In this document: in pieces, positions 39,386-53,594 of the stretch
How the letters are laid out: each line of letters starts with the position of its first letter
How positions within the stretch are numbered: the first letter of the stretch is position 1
DNA from: Megamerina dolium
Lineage: Eukaryota > Arthropoda > Insecta > Diptera > Megamerinidae
NCBI GenBank assembly: GCA_963854835.1
Contig: OY978525.1
Coordinates: 95,756,136 to 95,820,135 of the forward strand
Direction of reading: 5' to 3'
DNA: 64,000 nucleotides
The notes under the pieces: model-generated
Databases searched by the model: none
Told to the model about the DNA's origin: nothing
Seen by the model: the letters and a program-made list of their open reading frames with translations, nothing else
Made by a program: the position numbers and the translations under genes

Positions 39386-40614
39386 GTCTTACAAAGTTTA
39401 TTAAATAATATATCAAATATATTTTCAATATAGGTTATATAAAATAATGCGTCAAATTAATTTTATATATGCTTAGAACTTATTTCTTTTCGTGTAATAT
39501 ATATCAAAGTGCAAAATTTCCTACACGGATTCGATAAACAAAACAAACACATCGATAATTTATAAAAGTTTCTGTTTCATTTACTCTAATTAGTTGATAA
39601 TGTTTTGAATATATGTCGCGCTCTCTTTTGCAACGGAAAATATAAATTCAATGTTTACAAAAGCCAAGCATAAGAAATAAGATAATCAAAACAAATTCGC
39701 CGATTTCTTATACAATTTCGTGTTTGTTATTTTTCGTCTTCAACAATGTTATGAAACTCTACAAAGCTATGCATGCTCGTGCATTCTCTTGCAAAGAGGT
39801 AAAATAAAAATTTTAGTATCTACGCACAACGAGCATAAGAAATATAAAACCCAAAATAATAGAATAACGCTATAATATTTTCGCTTCTACATCACCGCAT
39901 GTGTATATACTGTTTCTGCTGTCTGTGTTCTGCTTTTGCCGTCTTCTTCGTCCAACGCTGCCGTCAACTTAGCTAACGCTCTCTGCTCTATGTAGTCTGC
40001 GTTCTCTCGCTCACGTTTTGCTTCAACACTTTACGCAGTCATACTCGCGCTCAACATATGCGCCGTTTTGTTATTCGATTTTTCTATTTTTCTTGTTTTC
40101 TACACTCGCACTTATTCAATGTGCCACTGTTTCTCCCGCTTGCTCTTGTGCTACGACTTCGCTAATTTTCTTTTGCGCCTTTACATATCTGCGCAAGCCA
40201 CTATGTACATATGTACATCACTGCCGCAATTCTAACGGTTCTTAAACATGAAAAATTCCGTTTTGTCGCGAGTGACTTCAAACTTTTGGCGTCTTTTGTT
40301 TCAAATAATTTGCACAAATTTCACCCGTTTTAGCAAGCTGAGAAAACTTGTTTGTTTCGGCCAATTAAGCTGCCTTTACTCGCACTATGCTCCAATTTCT
40401 TTAAAGAGAATTTCCTTTCTGCGCAAAAATTTGCAGCACTCACAGAGCTCAATTTTTGTCAACTTTTATATGCGCACAGTAACCAAGTGAGAATTTGTTT
40501 AAAACTTTCGCCAAAAGTTCAAATAAAAATTGTCGCACACAATGAGCTTGTCCAAATTTTGAGAAATTCGTTTTTTTTTTTTTGTTTTTTTTTTACACGC
40601 CTTGGGAAATTCAA
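39386..40614 (-). other. Leader between primer site and gag-pol start
   Basis: About 1.2 kb of element sequence without a convincing ORF in element orientation. It includes a long A-run in element orientation (T-run at 40570-40593 on +) soon after the primer site. Packaging and dimerisation signals would be expected here but cannot be recognised by eye. Confidence 0.6.
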
Positions 40615-40632
40615 ATCCCGGACGAGCCCCCA
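40615..40632 (-). other. Primer binding site, tRNA-Pro type
   Basis: In element orientation, 3 nt after the 5' LTR, comes an 18-nt sequence beginning TGGGGGCTCGTCCGG. It matches the standard primer site complementary to the 3' end of tRNA-Pro. The match to this well-known motif is exact as far as I can judge; primer use is inferred. Confidence 0.85.
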
Positions 40633-40635
40633 ATT

Positions 40636-40989
40636 TGTAGGGAAATTAAACCGCAGTTCTTTAGTTTTAAAATTATCTTTAATTAGTATTAGGTTTTCGA
40701 TTTAGGTTTAAGTTATAAATACTTAGAAATTAGAATAATTAGAATAAGTATTTATGCAATTGCGGACAGTGATCTTATTCGCACGCTCGTGGTTTAAAGA
40801 CTAAAGCAATAACTTACATTCTATTCTGTCCTTTTATCCGTCAGGGTTGCATTTAAAAGTGTATTAGTTCATAGTCGCATTTGTAGGTATATGGTAGTCA
40901 GTCTTGCTTAAAGGCATATGTCCGTCCGTCTGTTACGCGTTGCTCAGTAGTTTCGTCCGCTACGCGTTGCTCTTCCGTCAGATCCCACA
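40636..40989 (-). repeat. 5' LTR of the Ty3/gypsy element
   Basis: Same length and, by eye, same sequence as the left LTR. It is followed on the right by the target duplication TGTA (40990-40993). In element orientation it supplies the promoter and is followed three nucleotides later by the primer binding site. Confidence 0.95.
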
Positions 40990-40993
40990 TGTA

Positions 40994-42910
40994 TATGCAC
41001 TCAATCGGAAAAAATATGTAGCTTTTTATAAAAATCCTACAAAAGGAAGTATTCTAAGCATTAGAAGCCAGCAGCATCACAAATAATTTATTATTAATAT
41101 AGGCTCCTCAATGGAACTTCTGTTACAGTATTGTTTCTAAACTTCATCACAAAAGATAAATGTTTGGAACTTTTTAATACATAATTTTTTAACTACAGGT
41201 GGGCACTATTTTAAAGAACAAAATTTTATGTTTTTAAAAAAATGCTACAGAACGTCACTGAACTAACCATCAAGTTACAATTCAAAAAGATGACACGTGC
41301 AAATCATGAACGAGAATCGATTTATATTGTATTTACACAATAATTATTACAATTTAAATTACCTTTACTTTAAGACACAGAGATAATTTATAATTATTCC
41401 CAGTGGGTATAGACTTATGGTATAGACGAGTAGCAACATACTATGTATTTTTAGGTTTGTAAGGTTATATGAAAATTTGTATTTCATAGAAGTCTAGAAT
41501 TTCCTTGATACCATGCCAAATAATTTTGATGCAATTGTTGCTGTCGATGATGGTGATGGTATTGTGATTATTTGCCTTTAGCATTAAAATACATTAAAAA
41601 TACTGGCGGAAGCAAAAAAAGATATATGTACATTCTATGAGAAAATAAGAAAATGTAAATAAATGAATTGATAAACACAAGAAAAAAAGCGAAACAGAGA
41701 CAGAGAGGGAGAGGAGACACAGAAAAAAAAAATGTTCTGCATAAAAATTGTAAAATAATTGCTGCCAAAATGAAAACAAACAACAGAATTGTTTGCTCCT
41801 ATAATCTATCTAGTCGTTTGGCTTATTCTCTGCACCTCCATCGTCTGCATATATGTATGTAGTACGAAGAAACCTACATCTATTTGTATGGTATGCTAAA
41901 ATATAATTCTATGCTGTAGTATACAAGTTCTCAATGATATAATGAAAATGTTGAAAAGAAATATTAATTTCAAGTAAACCAAAAAAAATCTGCATTAAGA
42001 ACAACAATAACAAAGACAATCACAACAACATATTTGTTGGCTTGTTAACAACGAAGAAATCATACACGTAGACTCGTACACAATGTTAAATTACTATATC
42101 TACGTACTATACAAGCAAATCTATTGAAAATTGTTGCAAGCAGACAGTTGTATATTCTAGCAGAGAGTCAGACAGTTCGTCAGATAGTCTGTTCGCCTAT
42201 CAGACAGACAATCATATACAAATATATGTTTCTATATGTATATTCTCATCTCTAAGGCAACAAAAAACATCGATAAAAATGAGCATAGAATTAAAATTCG
42301 CTAAATGAATGCAGGAAAGGAGAGCACACACAAAAAAAAAAAAAAATATAATAATAATAGAATATGCAGCGAAGGAAAAACAAACAAACGTAAAAAGAAT
42401 GAAATGAAATATTATGTTGAAAAATTGTATTGAATTGAATTTGATCTAAATCCAAATTGGATAATGATGCGTTCGCGCAACAAACACAATGGCAACATGT
42501 ACATATGTATATATGAGTGCATGCAGTGCAACAAGAAGAATAACAAAAAATCGGCACTCGCATAGCATTAAAATGAATTTCTTTATTCAGTCTGGTTGTG
42601 TGCCCTTCTCTCTATCTACCCACCCCACTGTGTTGAGGTCTATTCCTTTCTCATTTTTTAAGCAGTTGCCAAATTATTATCAGCTGCATCTTCATCATCA
42701 TTATGATGATAATCATTGTAGTCGTGATAGTGGTTTTTTTTCGATAATGTCATGTGTGTTGCATTTCAATTGAATTTACTATTTGTCGTGTTTTATCGTA
42801 GTAGTGTTTAGAAGTACATAAGCTATTCCGTACCTACTGACGTTCGACTTCACTTTGGCACATCCAAATATTTTCTTTCTTCTCTTTAATGTATTAAAGT
42901 CATTTATCAG
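40994..42910. other. Presumed intron between LTR element and SINE copy 3
   Basis: AT-rich with GACAG repeats at 42142-42208 and poly-A runs. No gene was recognised. Confidence 0.5.
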
Positions 42911-43202
42911 CCCAGAAGGGCTCTTTGGCCGAGCTTAATTTTTGAAAAGTATTAGAAGGGACCTTACTTTAACCGGTTCTGAACGGCAGAATCCTTGTGA
43001 CATAACTTTTTCTGAACTTTGTCACATAATTTGTTTTAGAAGCTTTTACATGGAAAATTGCCGGAAGAATTACCAAATTTCTTGCCAACAGGTAGGTGCC
43101 ATTGGAGAGAAAAATCTTTTCGATATTAAGGTTATACGTCAGCCGGGGATTGAACCCATGACCAATGGATCAGAAGCGACTTACCACTGAGCTACGGCAT
43201 CC
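42911..43202 (-). mobile_element. tRNA-derived SINE (copy 3)
   Basis: Minus-strand copy of the same family. It has the best preserved promoter: A-box TAGCTCAGTGG (complement of 43184-43194) and canonical B-box GGTTCAATCCC (complement of 43146-43156). The body covers GGCTCTTTGGCCGAGCTT (about 42919), AGAAGGGACC and the CGGTTCTGAACGGCAGAA segment. The simple-repeat tail is lost at the left end. Confidence 0.85.
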
Positions 43203-45725
43203 AAAATTTCGTGCAAATAATCAAAGACTCATAGTTAGCAGATCAAAAGGATTTTTCTTATTTATAACTTCGTAAATATATATGAAAGAGGAACTTTGTT
43301 TTATATTTACCAAGCTTTACTCAACTTTATTACGCCTCTGCTTTGGATTCACTAGGTAAAGAGTCTAATATATAGATTAGTTAATCACTCTTAGTGAAAA
43401 TTTTATGGATAATTTTTTAATCCTTAATTTGCCTTCTAAAGGTAACTTTTTAATGAGTTGTTATTATATTAAATACTTAATTCATGCAGCAGGCAACGCA
43501 TAAAATACGCAAAAAATTTTACATATTTTTCATACATTCGATTTTGACAAAAGTATTGAAATTTCATTCAAGTAAAAAAAAAAAATTAAATAAGCAATAA
43601 AATTTAATACTCTTATATGTGGTGTGACTTGAAAATTCTTTGTTATGTTCCTAAAATGTCTATTGTACAGTACTACAGTGGTACATTACTTCAAGAAATT
43701 CAAGCAATTGCTTTCCTTAAAAGCATTTAATTGAAAAATCTGAAAGAAAGAAAGATGAACTAACTGTCATTCAAATAGTTCGCATGATTCAGCGGCTTCC
43801 ACTTTTGGTGATGAAATAACTATCTACGACATAATGTATTTTCGAATTTGTGCAAAATAAATCTTCATAAGTTTCAAAGGCTTTCTTTACATTCAGACAA
43901 AAAAGAAATATATTTTTGCATTTCAAGGTGTGTTAAAATTTAGTGGAATATATAAATATGCGATTCGAGCGAACAACATAGAAGTATGTAGTATGGAGTA
44001 TGGGTAAAAAACCTCTAAACCTCAAATTTCTTCTCTTGAAATATCCTCTAATTCATAATGAAATGCTGCACTGATTAATTTTTAATTCCATAGCATTTTA
44101 GAAAATGCTGCAAAATTGAAGGAAAACTATAAAATCATATTGAAATCTCATACAAATTTGATTATTCATTTATCTATGAGAAAATGAATGTGATTTAGCA
44201 TATTTAATTTAAATATTTGATGTATAATATAACTGCAAAACAATAAAGTTCAACTATCTATAAAAAATTATCTGAAAATTTTATTTTCAATATGAACAAA
44301 ATCAGCATAAAATCTAATATTACACATTTCAATATCGTCGTGCTTTATAGATGCCGGTCTTTTAATGTATGTTTTCATAAAATTTGTTTTTTTTCCACCT
44401 GACTGCTCACAGTCAGTACATAATGTCGTAAGTTATGTGGTAATGAACTTATAAGAAATATTGCATGCTGTCTGAGTTGCGCTTCTTTTTCACGGTTTGT
44501 TTTGTATTTTATTTTAGCATTATTATTTCTTTTTTCTATTTTTTTTTTTTTGTTATTCATACTGCTTGCATAATAAAAAAGAATAACCTTATTTAAACGT
44601 AAAAAGAAGAAGAAGAAGAAGACCGCACAAAAAAACAGCATTAGCTAAAAGACGAATACTATAAGTAAAAATGAAATATAAAAAAGAAAATGGCAAACTA
44701 TAACAAATTTATAAAAGTATGACAAATCGATTTGGCATCAAAATAATGCCAATAACTATGAAAAAAATTTGCATGAATGACAACTTTACTGCGCTGCAAA
44801 CAAGAAATAAAACTTCATATATACGAGTATATTGGCAACACTTGGCAATACCCTACAGCGACACATTGTAGTATTTACTTATATGTAATATTTGTATAAA
44901 ATATATTGAAGTGAGTAGGCAAAGCTAGTAAAGTGCCCGGAGTTACATTGAGCAGAGTTCAATGAATAATACTAATACTTGAAACTGATAACAAAAAAAA
45001 AAATTAAATTAAAAATAAAATAAAGAACAAATCGGGAAACAATACTTTTATATACAGGTGTGGGCTGAGTACTACAAAATAAATAAAAAAAAATAAAACA
45101 TGTAAAAAAAAGTAAATAAATAAAAGAAATGAAATAAATTTGCTGACAAATATCATTTGTATGGCAGACATGAGTGAGTTACATGTACGTTGCAATATAT
45201 TACGAAAATGCAACAATTGACATATCATGGACATTGAAACTCATATATATTTATTAGTAATTTGTCGTACAATATATGTGTCATGTATATGATTTTTATA
45301 TATTTTTGACTCACATAATATTTCATATTTTTAACATAAATATTGTCGTCTTGGTAATAAATATGACACCGAATGCAAATTTGTCACTTTCATGCGAAAA
45401 TCCATAGATTATCTATTTAAATTGCTTAACATATTGCAATATTATTATGTAAATGGTATAAAGCAGTGCCGGCCATACAAATACTATTACATTTGCATAC
45501 ACATTGCACATTGGCTATATAAAAACTCTGAAGCGTGAAGTGGTGAGCAAGCAGTGCAGCATATTATCTTCATAACATATTCTTCAAAGCGAAAGCATAA
45601 CCTCGTGCTTACACATCGTTAGCGTTGGTGTGAAAACACGAAGGCAAACTACACAATGTGCTCGTTGTGGCCAGTACTGGTGTAAAGCAACTAAGAAAAT
45701 TATTGAATAACTCTTCTGACAATAA

Positions 45726-45945
45726 ATATTTTTCATATGGGCATTTCCCAGGATACCGACACGACATTCGAACGCATAAAATATGAATAAAACAAACTCA
45801 ATATAAGAATGTGATAAAAATTTTGGTCGTTTTATATTACTGGATGGTTGCAATTTTTAATCGAAAAATTAGGCACAATTGCATGATATCAACCAATATA
45901 AAGCGATACAGATTCACAACAAAATATGGAAGTGCTTTCTGATAC
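45726..45945. repeat. Unnamed dispersed repeat, copy C
   Basis: Landmarks in order: ATATTTTTCATATGGGCATT (about 45726), GGTCGTTTTATA (about 45825), GATATCAACCAATATAAAGC (about 45886) and ACAACAAAATATGGA (about 45916). Same order and similar spacing as copies A and B; the family is unknown to me. Confidence 0.6.
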
Positions 45946-48900
45946 GCTAATGGGAATGTTGAGAAATTTGTCAGATATTAAAAAAATATTTATAATTTTT
46001 TGAAAATGGTCAAACTAAGTTACAACGATCTAATGCGAAATAAAGTGCCCCCCAGTATTTGACATTACGGACGCAACAATTTTTCTTTTACAATATAATT
46101 ATATTATAATTTCTTTGATTTATATCTACTGAAAAATGAATAGATTCATGAAGCCTACTTCCTGAAATCAAATACAGCTATATGACAACCATTGGTTCTC
46201 TTACTCACCCTCTGTTATCAATTCAGGAGCAGCATAAGCAACATACCGTGGTATGAGAGTTTGCCGATATTATATCAAATATAAATAATTGGGTGATATC
46301 TGGTGGTGGCACATCACGTATAACATAAATAGAAAAATTCGATTTTATTAAAACCTCAATGTTCATTACTGGTATCTACACGGTATTCATAAGGTATAGT
46401 TGTATCCATCGAATCTCCAGAATCCCAATCGAGGCATAAGAATTGGATTACTATAGGATCTAAGGCTTGTGTCTATTTCGATATAACTAAATTGAATAAT
46501 GAATTAAAATTGTCAAATATATTGGTAGATGCCAAACTAGATAGATAATACGGACTATATGATTTATTCGTTTATTACCCTATACATAGTTTTGTCATCA
46601 CTTTTAATAGGTATTTTGATTATTTTCCATTTAATTCATTTTTTTAGAATAAGTATGTTTTTTATATTTTTTTTCAAATTTATTGTAGCTTATAACATAA
46701 GATAAATGAGAAAATGTTCTTATTTACCTCCTTAACCTAGATATATAGTACTTGCATATTTGTTATTTACAAGTAAATCTTAGTGAATGGTTATGCTATA
46801 TGGAATATCGTCATTTACACATATATTATTCCATATGAATATACAAAATTATTATTCATAGTTTTTTAAATTTTATTACAACACATCCTTCTTTGTGCTT
46901 TCCTAAAGTGTAGGCTAAAAATATAGTCAAGTAGTTGCAAAGTGGTTTTATTCTGGCTACAAAAATTGCTCCTTTGTTTTTATTATTTTTTATTTTCAAC
47001 TACAATTTCTTCAACTTTTATTTCAAAATATCACTTCTTCGTCTTTCAACATAATTGAAGTAGTCACAACGGCGCTATTTCAAGTGCATATGTACAAATG
47101 TTCATTGTACATCTATTGTAGAGTGCTTACGTGCTCATACATATATGATGCATTTTTAATGAGATGGCGTTGGTGCATATATGTATAGTTGGTATTGTTG
47201 TTGTTTATCTATTTCTGAAATAATAGTCAAGTTGTTATTTTCAGTTATTCTTCTTTGGAGTAATTTTTTGAAAGAGTCATATAGATAAGTGGGTAATTCA
47301 AGTACTTGTGTGTTTATTATGAAATAAATATAATATTGAAAGTGTTTATTCATGTTGGGGCGTGTTTATGTCTTAAGTTATTATTTTTTGAATGTCTATT
47401 AAATGCATCATTTACAGCATTACAGCATATTGAAATTTAATATACTTCAAATTATTATGAGATAGCACATCAAAATCAACATATTTTAACGTAACACAGA
47501 TTTGAATGCTCCAGATGGACAAAAAATAATATTTTTTTCCTTTTCAAGTGAAGATGCGTATTAGAAAATAACAAATTGCATATTATTTGTATGCACATAT
47601 CTGCAAAGCTTTTAAAAGTTATACCACTTCCTATCAAATAAAGAAAGAAGCATTCGAGATCGGTTAAACATTTAAGTAGCTATTTTGGAACAAACATGAA
47701 AAAGATAGCTACTCATTCAGCTACAATATCAGTCGTTACTTAGTATAATTAATATAGTTACTTGTTATTTTTATAGAGTCAATATGGAACATTTCAGGAA
47801 ATTTTATATCAATTTTTGTCTTTGATAATTATATTATGCTAACTTTGATAAAATCAATAACAAACAAAAAACACATTCGTCACTAAATAAATATAAATAA
47901 ATCACAAAGAAATGAAGTGCAAAAATATATGACAAATATTAAATTAAAAACGTGATAAATTTTAAAATAATAAAATAAAAAAACAAAAAATTCGTTGAAT
48001 ATTCACGATTAAAAAATATTGTAATAAAATCGAAAAATAAAATGATAAAAAACAAGAGAAAAAAATGAGGAAAATACACTAAATGAGCAATTGCAAAAAA
48101 TAATAAGTAAATATACACTTACAAATCCAACAACAAAAAGTTATTTATTAAATGACCATACCTCAATATAAGCAAAAAAGAAAAAAATATATTTGAAAGA
48201 TAAATATACAGAAAATAATAAAAGAAAAAATTAAAATAACATAATCAGGAAAAAAAATATGAATAAGCAATGTGTGAAGTTCCTCAGTTGTTCTTCAAAT
48301 AAGCGTGTAATTAACGTTTATACAATTCCTTATTTTTTACTACATTAAATTTGTCTGAAAATGTACATATATTCTTTGTATTCCCAGAAAAAAATATATT
48401 CACATTCATGAGATCATCAAAAGATGAAGAGGGCATTAGCCAATACCAATCCATAGTTAATGATCTATGACCGCAGCAAACAAAAGCATAGGTTCTGAAA
48501 GATTGAGGTTATATTTACAAGTGGCACCTCATGACATATCATCATTACATCATTTTGGCGATACTATTCATTCAATTAATGTGTTAAGTTCACATATTAT
48601 CATATTAAAGAAGGAACTTTTGATTCTTTTCTGGCGTTCCTACAAGCAAATTACCTTAGCTCCTTCTTTACTATTTACGAATGCCCAAAAACTTCCATAA
48701 AAATGTTTCTGAAATAGTTTGAAGACAAAGTTCTGAAAAATTTTTGTTCCAAGAATTCCAACATTCGGAAAAATGTAATATAAGAAGGTTAGTATGTGGA
48801 TTTTAAGAATGGCTTATTTCTTTAAAATATTTACTCATATTAAAATAAGAGTTTGAAACAAATTGTGCTTCTTATCTTCAACTTGGAAGTTTAGTTCAGT

Positions 48901-51900
48901 TTATAATTGATATACTTATATGGAATAGTCGAAAGAATATAAATAATTCCCAAATATAATATTTATCTCTTTGAATTAATAATAAAAATATACAATTGTT
49001 ATATAAATAAGTATTCTGGCGCCTACATATAATTGTATGTATAATACTTTTTTACGTCATCTCTTAAAACACATATAAATCGATAGTTAATTTTTTGCAT
49101 TATTATTGTGCTGTCATTTGTAGAATAAGTAAAAGAAAAATCTGCATACGGATAATTATTATTTTTTTTTTTATTAAAAACAAACACAACGTCAATCAAC
49201 GTAAAATTGCAATAAATAATTACTATGAATTATTTACAATAATATGCTGATTAATTTGCATACAATCATTCAATTCATTCATATAATTTAATGTGCATGG
49301 CTGTACGAGCGTCTTTGATATGTAGATATTGCATTGGCGTCAGTTTTACTATTTATATTCAATTTTATGGTAATTTTTTTTCGTGTTCAGTATGGACACT
49401 TTGTGTTGCTATACAGGAAATGTACAATGTTTATATACATAGTTACATATTATTGATAAAAATTATATATAAACGTAAATACTTGTACATTAGTCACATT
49501 TTAGCACTATCGAATAATTCAAACATTCATACATATATATTAATTCATTCAATATTATAAGAAATTATATATTTATAATATAGCTGCATATATTGCATAT
49601 ACATATAAGCACGTACGCATGTACTTAAGTAGTATAAAATAAATAAAGTAAAAGAAAATGAATTGCAATATTTTCGTTCATTGAATATTCACTTTAATAG
49701 TACAATATATAGTCGTCAAGTGATTAAAAGAAATATGTTGAATGGCAAATGTTATATTATATATATTTCACTGTAAGTAAAATGAATCATACATATATAT
49801 TTTTGTAGGTAGCTTTGTATGTATGTGCACACATGCATAAATGTACAGGTGCTTTTCACATTTTCTTGTACTACATCTACACATAATTTTGCTACATAAA
49901 TAAGAAAAAGAAAATATGTCGCCATTTGGCTATAATAGCCAATTACGAAGGCACAAGCTCATCATTAGTGTATATGTGTATGGGAAATATGCATATTAGA
50001 GCCATATACATCGCGCATAAAAAGTCTCTTAAGTACCTATTCTTAAAAATTTTCTTCTAAAGCTTTACACTAAGCCCATTACATACACCGTACGAAATAT
50101 TCGATGGCAAATGTAATGGAAACTTTTAAACAAATCAACGTTAATTGATTTTTTGAATCTATATGCAATGGTCTTAGGAAGGCAAACATAAAAAGATGTA
50201 GGACGAAGTCAACTATAATCACAAAATCATTAATATGGATATTGATATTATAATTGAAAGAGGACAGAGAACCATATGGAATCCCATATTCTGAATATGT
50301 ATTCTCCTTAAAACATAAACATTTGGAAATCAGAATTATTCATTATCAGATCTGTAGAAGGGCCCCTCTAAGGTGTGAGGTATATAAGGTATAGTTGGTA
50401 AGTATCCCTAAGGAAAATATGGAAGCAGAAGAACTCGCGGAAATCGAGCAAACATGGCTCTAATGACAATTATTGGTAAATTAGGGCTTAATTTGCAGAT
50501 TTTCAGGTTATTTTACGTTTCGTTCGTTCTTCGTTTAAAGGTAAAAATGCTAATTAAGTATATTCAGAAAAAATTTGGGTGGAAATATGGATTGGATTTG
50601 AATCCTGCGACCCCAAATATTTTTATCTGATCTGGTGGACACATCATTTTTTTTTTGTATTTTGGGTATTACTCTCAAATTCAAAGGGTTTTACTATATC
50701 TTCATACTATAGCTTCTATACATAACCGCTCATACATATACTTATAGATAAATCAAATAATTTTTTTACGTAAATGTACACAAAAAAAGAGCATATATTA
50801 TTAAATTATTTTCAATGTAAAAGCATCGTATATTATGAACAATAAGGTAATAACATCATTATCAGCATTTTCCAACACCGTGCTTACTCTTAAAACAAGT
50901 AAATACATAGGCACATATACCTACATAATTATGCACAGTACATCTACGAGCTCATATACATATTACATAGTTAGTATATCAATTGCCAACATACATGTAC
51001 ATATGTATGCATATAGTGGCTTTTACAATTTACGTTAATTAAACTTCAGTAGCAGAGTGTCTAGCTTGCGTTTCTTTTAAATGAATTCACACATACAAAT
51101 TCCAAACACACAATCATAAGTCTGTACTCCTACACATGGATAGGTATATGCTTTTGCTTATGTTCGTAGGTGTATACAGTCTTTTTTAATGTTTTCTCTT
51201 TTCTCTTTTTGGCTCTTTGTTTTAATAACTTAATGTATTTAAGCACATATCCTCGCTTACGTATACGTTCATATATGTATGTAACTAGGTATTGTATTTA
51301 CATTGAGCATAGAGTACTTAGTAATTTGTTCATAGCTTTCAAACATACATAGGTATATTGCTTATACGTATCTAAGTATGTATGTCGTCAGCTTTACATT
51401 AAAAAGACAAGGTGAAAAAAAATGTGGAAAATCATTTAATGTCAACAAAAAAGTAAGAAACAAAACAAAAACCAAATAATGGGAATATTTAAAAAAAAAA
51501 AACAAACACAACAACAGCAATATCATGAAAATTCTGTAAAATGTTTATTTTATGCGGTAACTCCCAACATTTTTCTGTAGGTAGATATGTTCGCTATAAC
51601 ATACACATACACATGTATACGTGAGTCTAGTAAAAACAAACACTTAAATACATAAAATCCCTATTAAAAAAAGAAAACAAAAAACTAACAGTAATATACA
51701 TATATACATACATACATAGCTAACAATACTTAGTAGCAACATTATGTATACAGAAACAACCAAAAATCTACATTGAGATAGCAATGTCACTAGCATCAAC
51801 ATACTATACAATATACATATGTACCTATACATTTGAATACTATGTTGCCCTTTCGTTAGTAGCTTACTGCTAATGTGTATGTTGAATAGGTATGTCGGCT

Positions 51901-52380
51901 TTATGTTCGCAATAAGTAAATGTATTTGAGTGTAAGTACATGTACGAGTATGTGTATGCCAATGTCAGTGACAGTTACTTGAAGTACACATCGCTCTATA
52001 TAGTATATGGATAGTATAACATACACATAGATATAACTAAGTATATAAAATTCGTTTGAGTACACCAATGTACACAATACCCTGCGAGTAAAGACATTCT
52101 TATTAAATCACGAACCATAATCATTAAAAAGAATATCCAAAAATAGTAATTTCTAGTAATTCGCCTTCATTACGTCTTCATCTATGAATGTCTTGAAAAG
52201 GGACAATAAAGAGCTTAAGAGGAAGTGAATTTTCTTAAAAAGGAAACAATAAAGACAACAAGACAATTTTTTACATCAATTTTTAATAGTTGCCCCTTTA
52301 AAATAGCGTTTCTCACTTAATCAACAGTGAAGTATACAAAAAATTTTGTTAATCAGTTATAAAATAAATATTGCCACCAA

Positions 52381-52497
52381 TCAGTAAGCAATTGGCAATT
52401 CTTCCAACATCTAAAAGAGCTCTGTGATACAACTCAGAAAAAATGAAATCACAAGAATTCTACGGTTTAGGTGCGATTTATATGAGAAGGTACCTTC
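52381..52497 (+). mobile_element. tRNA-derived SINE, body fragment (copy 4)
   Basis: This plus-strand fragment contains AGTAAGCAATTGGCAATTCT, AAATCACAAGAATTCTACGG and GAAGGTACCTTCC. These align in order with the central body of the 61494 copy. The head and tail are missing and the fragment is visibly diverged, so it is probably older. Confidence 0.65.
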
Positions 52498-53594
52498 CAA
52501 TAATTGACAAAAATATGCACGAGAGTGGATACTGGAAGTAGGCATAGGATAAAGGCTTCTTCAGAGTTCATAAATGACAACTTTAAATATAAGTACTATT
52601 GCTTTCATAAGAAGAATATACTAAAAAATATCCTGCTTCATTTCATCCTTTACTTAACTGATCATCATTAACTATCATACCTTTTGATTTTACTACAAAC
52701 ACCGTAATTTTGAATGATGAAGGATTAATTCTATTATATACTCAAGTTTCTACATGTAATCACATTTAATGAAAAAAATTCTCTTTATTTGTTCTTCACT
52801 GAATTTATTTATGTGTTCTTCAATCGAAACAATGGAACTCTTTATTTCGCTTACATTAGCCATATCCCATCATACGTTCTGCATTTAATCTTCTATGATC
52901 ACACCAAAACCAGATTTCTTTATAAATGTGACATTTTTTCATTATTATTTGAGTACATGTAGGAAAAATCTATAAGTACCTCTTCTGAAGACTGGTCTTA
53001 CTGTAATCAGTATTAAAAAATTTGCGCAAGCTATATATTAATGTGACTGTATATATGTATATGTCTATATATATTTTATATTTGCATGTAAAATGTTTAA
53101 CAGTTAATGCTTTTTCACTTTGCCACATTTACCAGGGTTTTTAGGATGTACTCGTATATATGTATATACTTACACGTAAATGTAGATATATTTATATATA
53201 AATATGAGCTTACATATGTGACATATTTACATATAAAAATCTCCTTACAGTCGGCTGGGGCCGACCAAATTATACCTTGCATATGTAGAGGTATATATAA
53301 AAAGTTTGCTCGTATATCCATCCTTTTCTTCCACTACTTTGTATAGGACCTACAATAAGAAGCAGGCGTACCTCACCAATTTTGGAGGATCAATTTCTGC
53401 CTATAATACTAAACTACATAGGTTGCAATGGGTTGACCTAGGCGTATTAATTAGTAAGTTATGGGTGTTTTAATGTTTAATATAAATCCGAGACTTTATA
53501 TGGAAGCTATATAAAAAGTGGGAGTGACGTATCTCTTTCTGGTATATCTAATTAATATTTCAATATCAATCCACACCTTAAATTTGGTTGTCCT

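Larger units (their letters stand above)
34359..40989 (-). mobile_element. Complete Ty3/gypsy-type LTR retrotransposon
   Basis: The element is 6631 bp, bounded by two direct LTRs of 354 bp (34359-34712 and 40636-40989) that I read as identical. The 4-bp duplication TGTA flanks it at 34355-34358 and 40990-40993. It reads on the minus strand: 5' LTR at the right, then a primer binding site, a ~1.2-kb leader, one gag-pol ORF and the 3' LTR at the left. There is no env. Domain order PR-RT-RNaseH-IN places it in Ty3/gypsy (Metaviridae). I could not assign the lineage; an mdg3/micropia-like affinity is only a guess. Identical LTRs and an open ORF imply a recent insertion. It lies antisense to Zasp52, inside a presumed intron. 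Confidence 0.96.
43203..53249. other. Long presumed intron
   Basis: Contains dispersed-repeat copy C (45726) and SINE copy 4 (52381). The block 50400-51900 has many TACATA/TATGTA palindromic simple sequences. No exon or RNA gene was recognised. Confidence 0.5.

Noticed and set aside
41185..41206. CAG|GTGGGC as a second ratchet site
   Set aside because: Poor pyrimidine tract and no downstream donor pattern; not convincing.
50585..50645. tRNA T-arm-like GGATTTGAATCCTG
   Set aside because: Could be a decayed SINE head, but no A-box and no body of the SINE family adjoins it.
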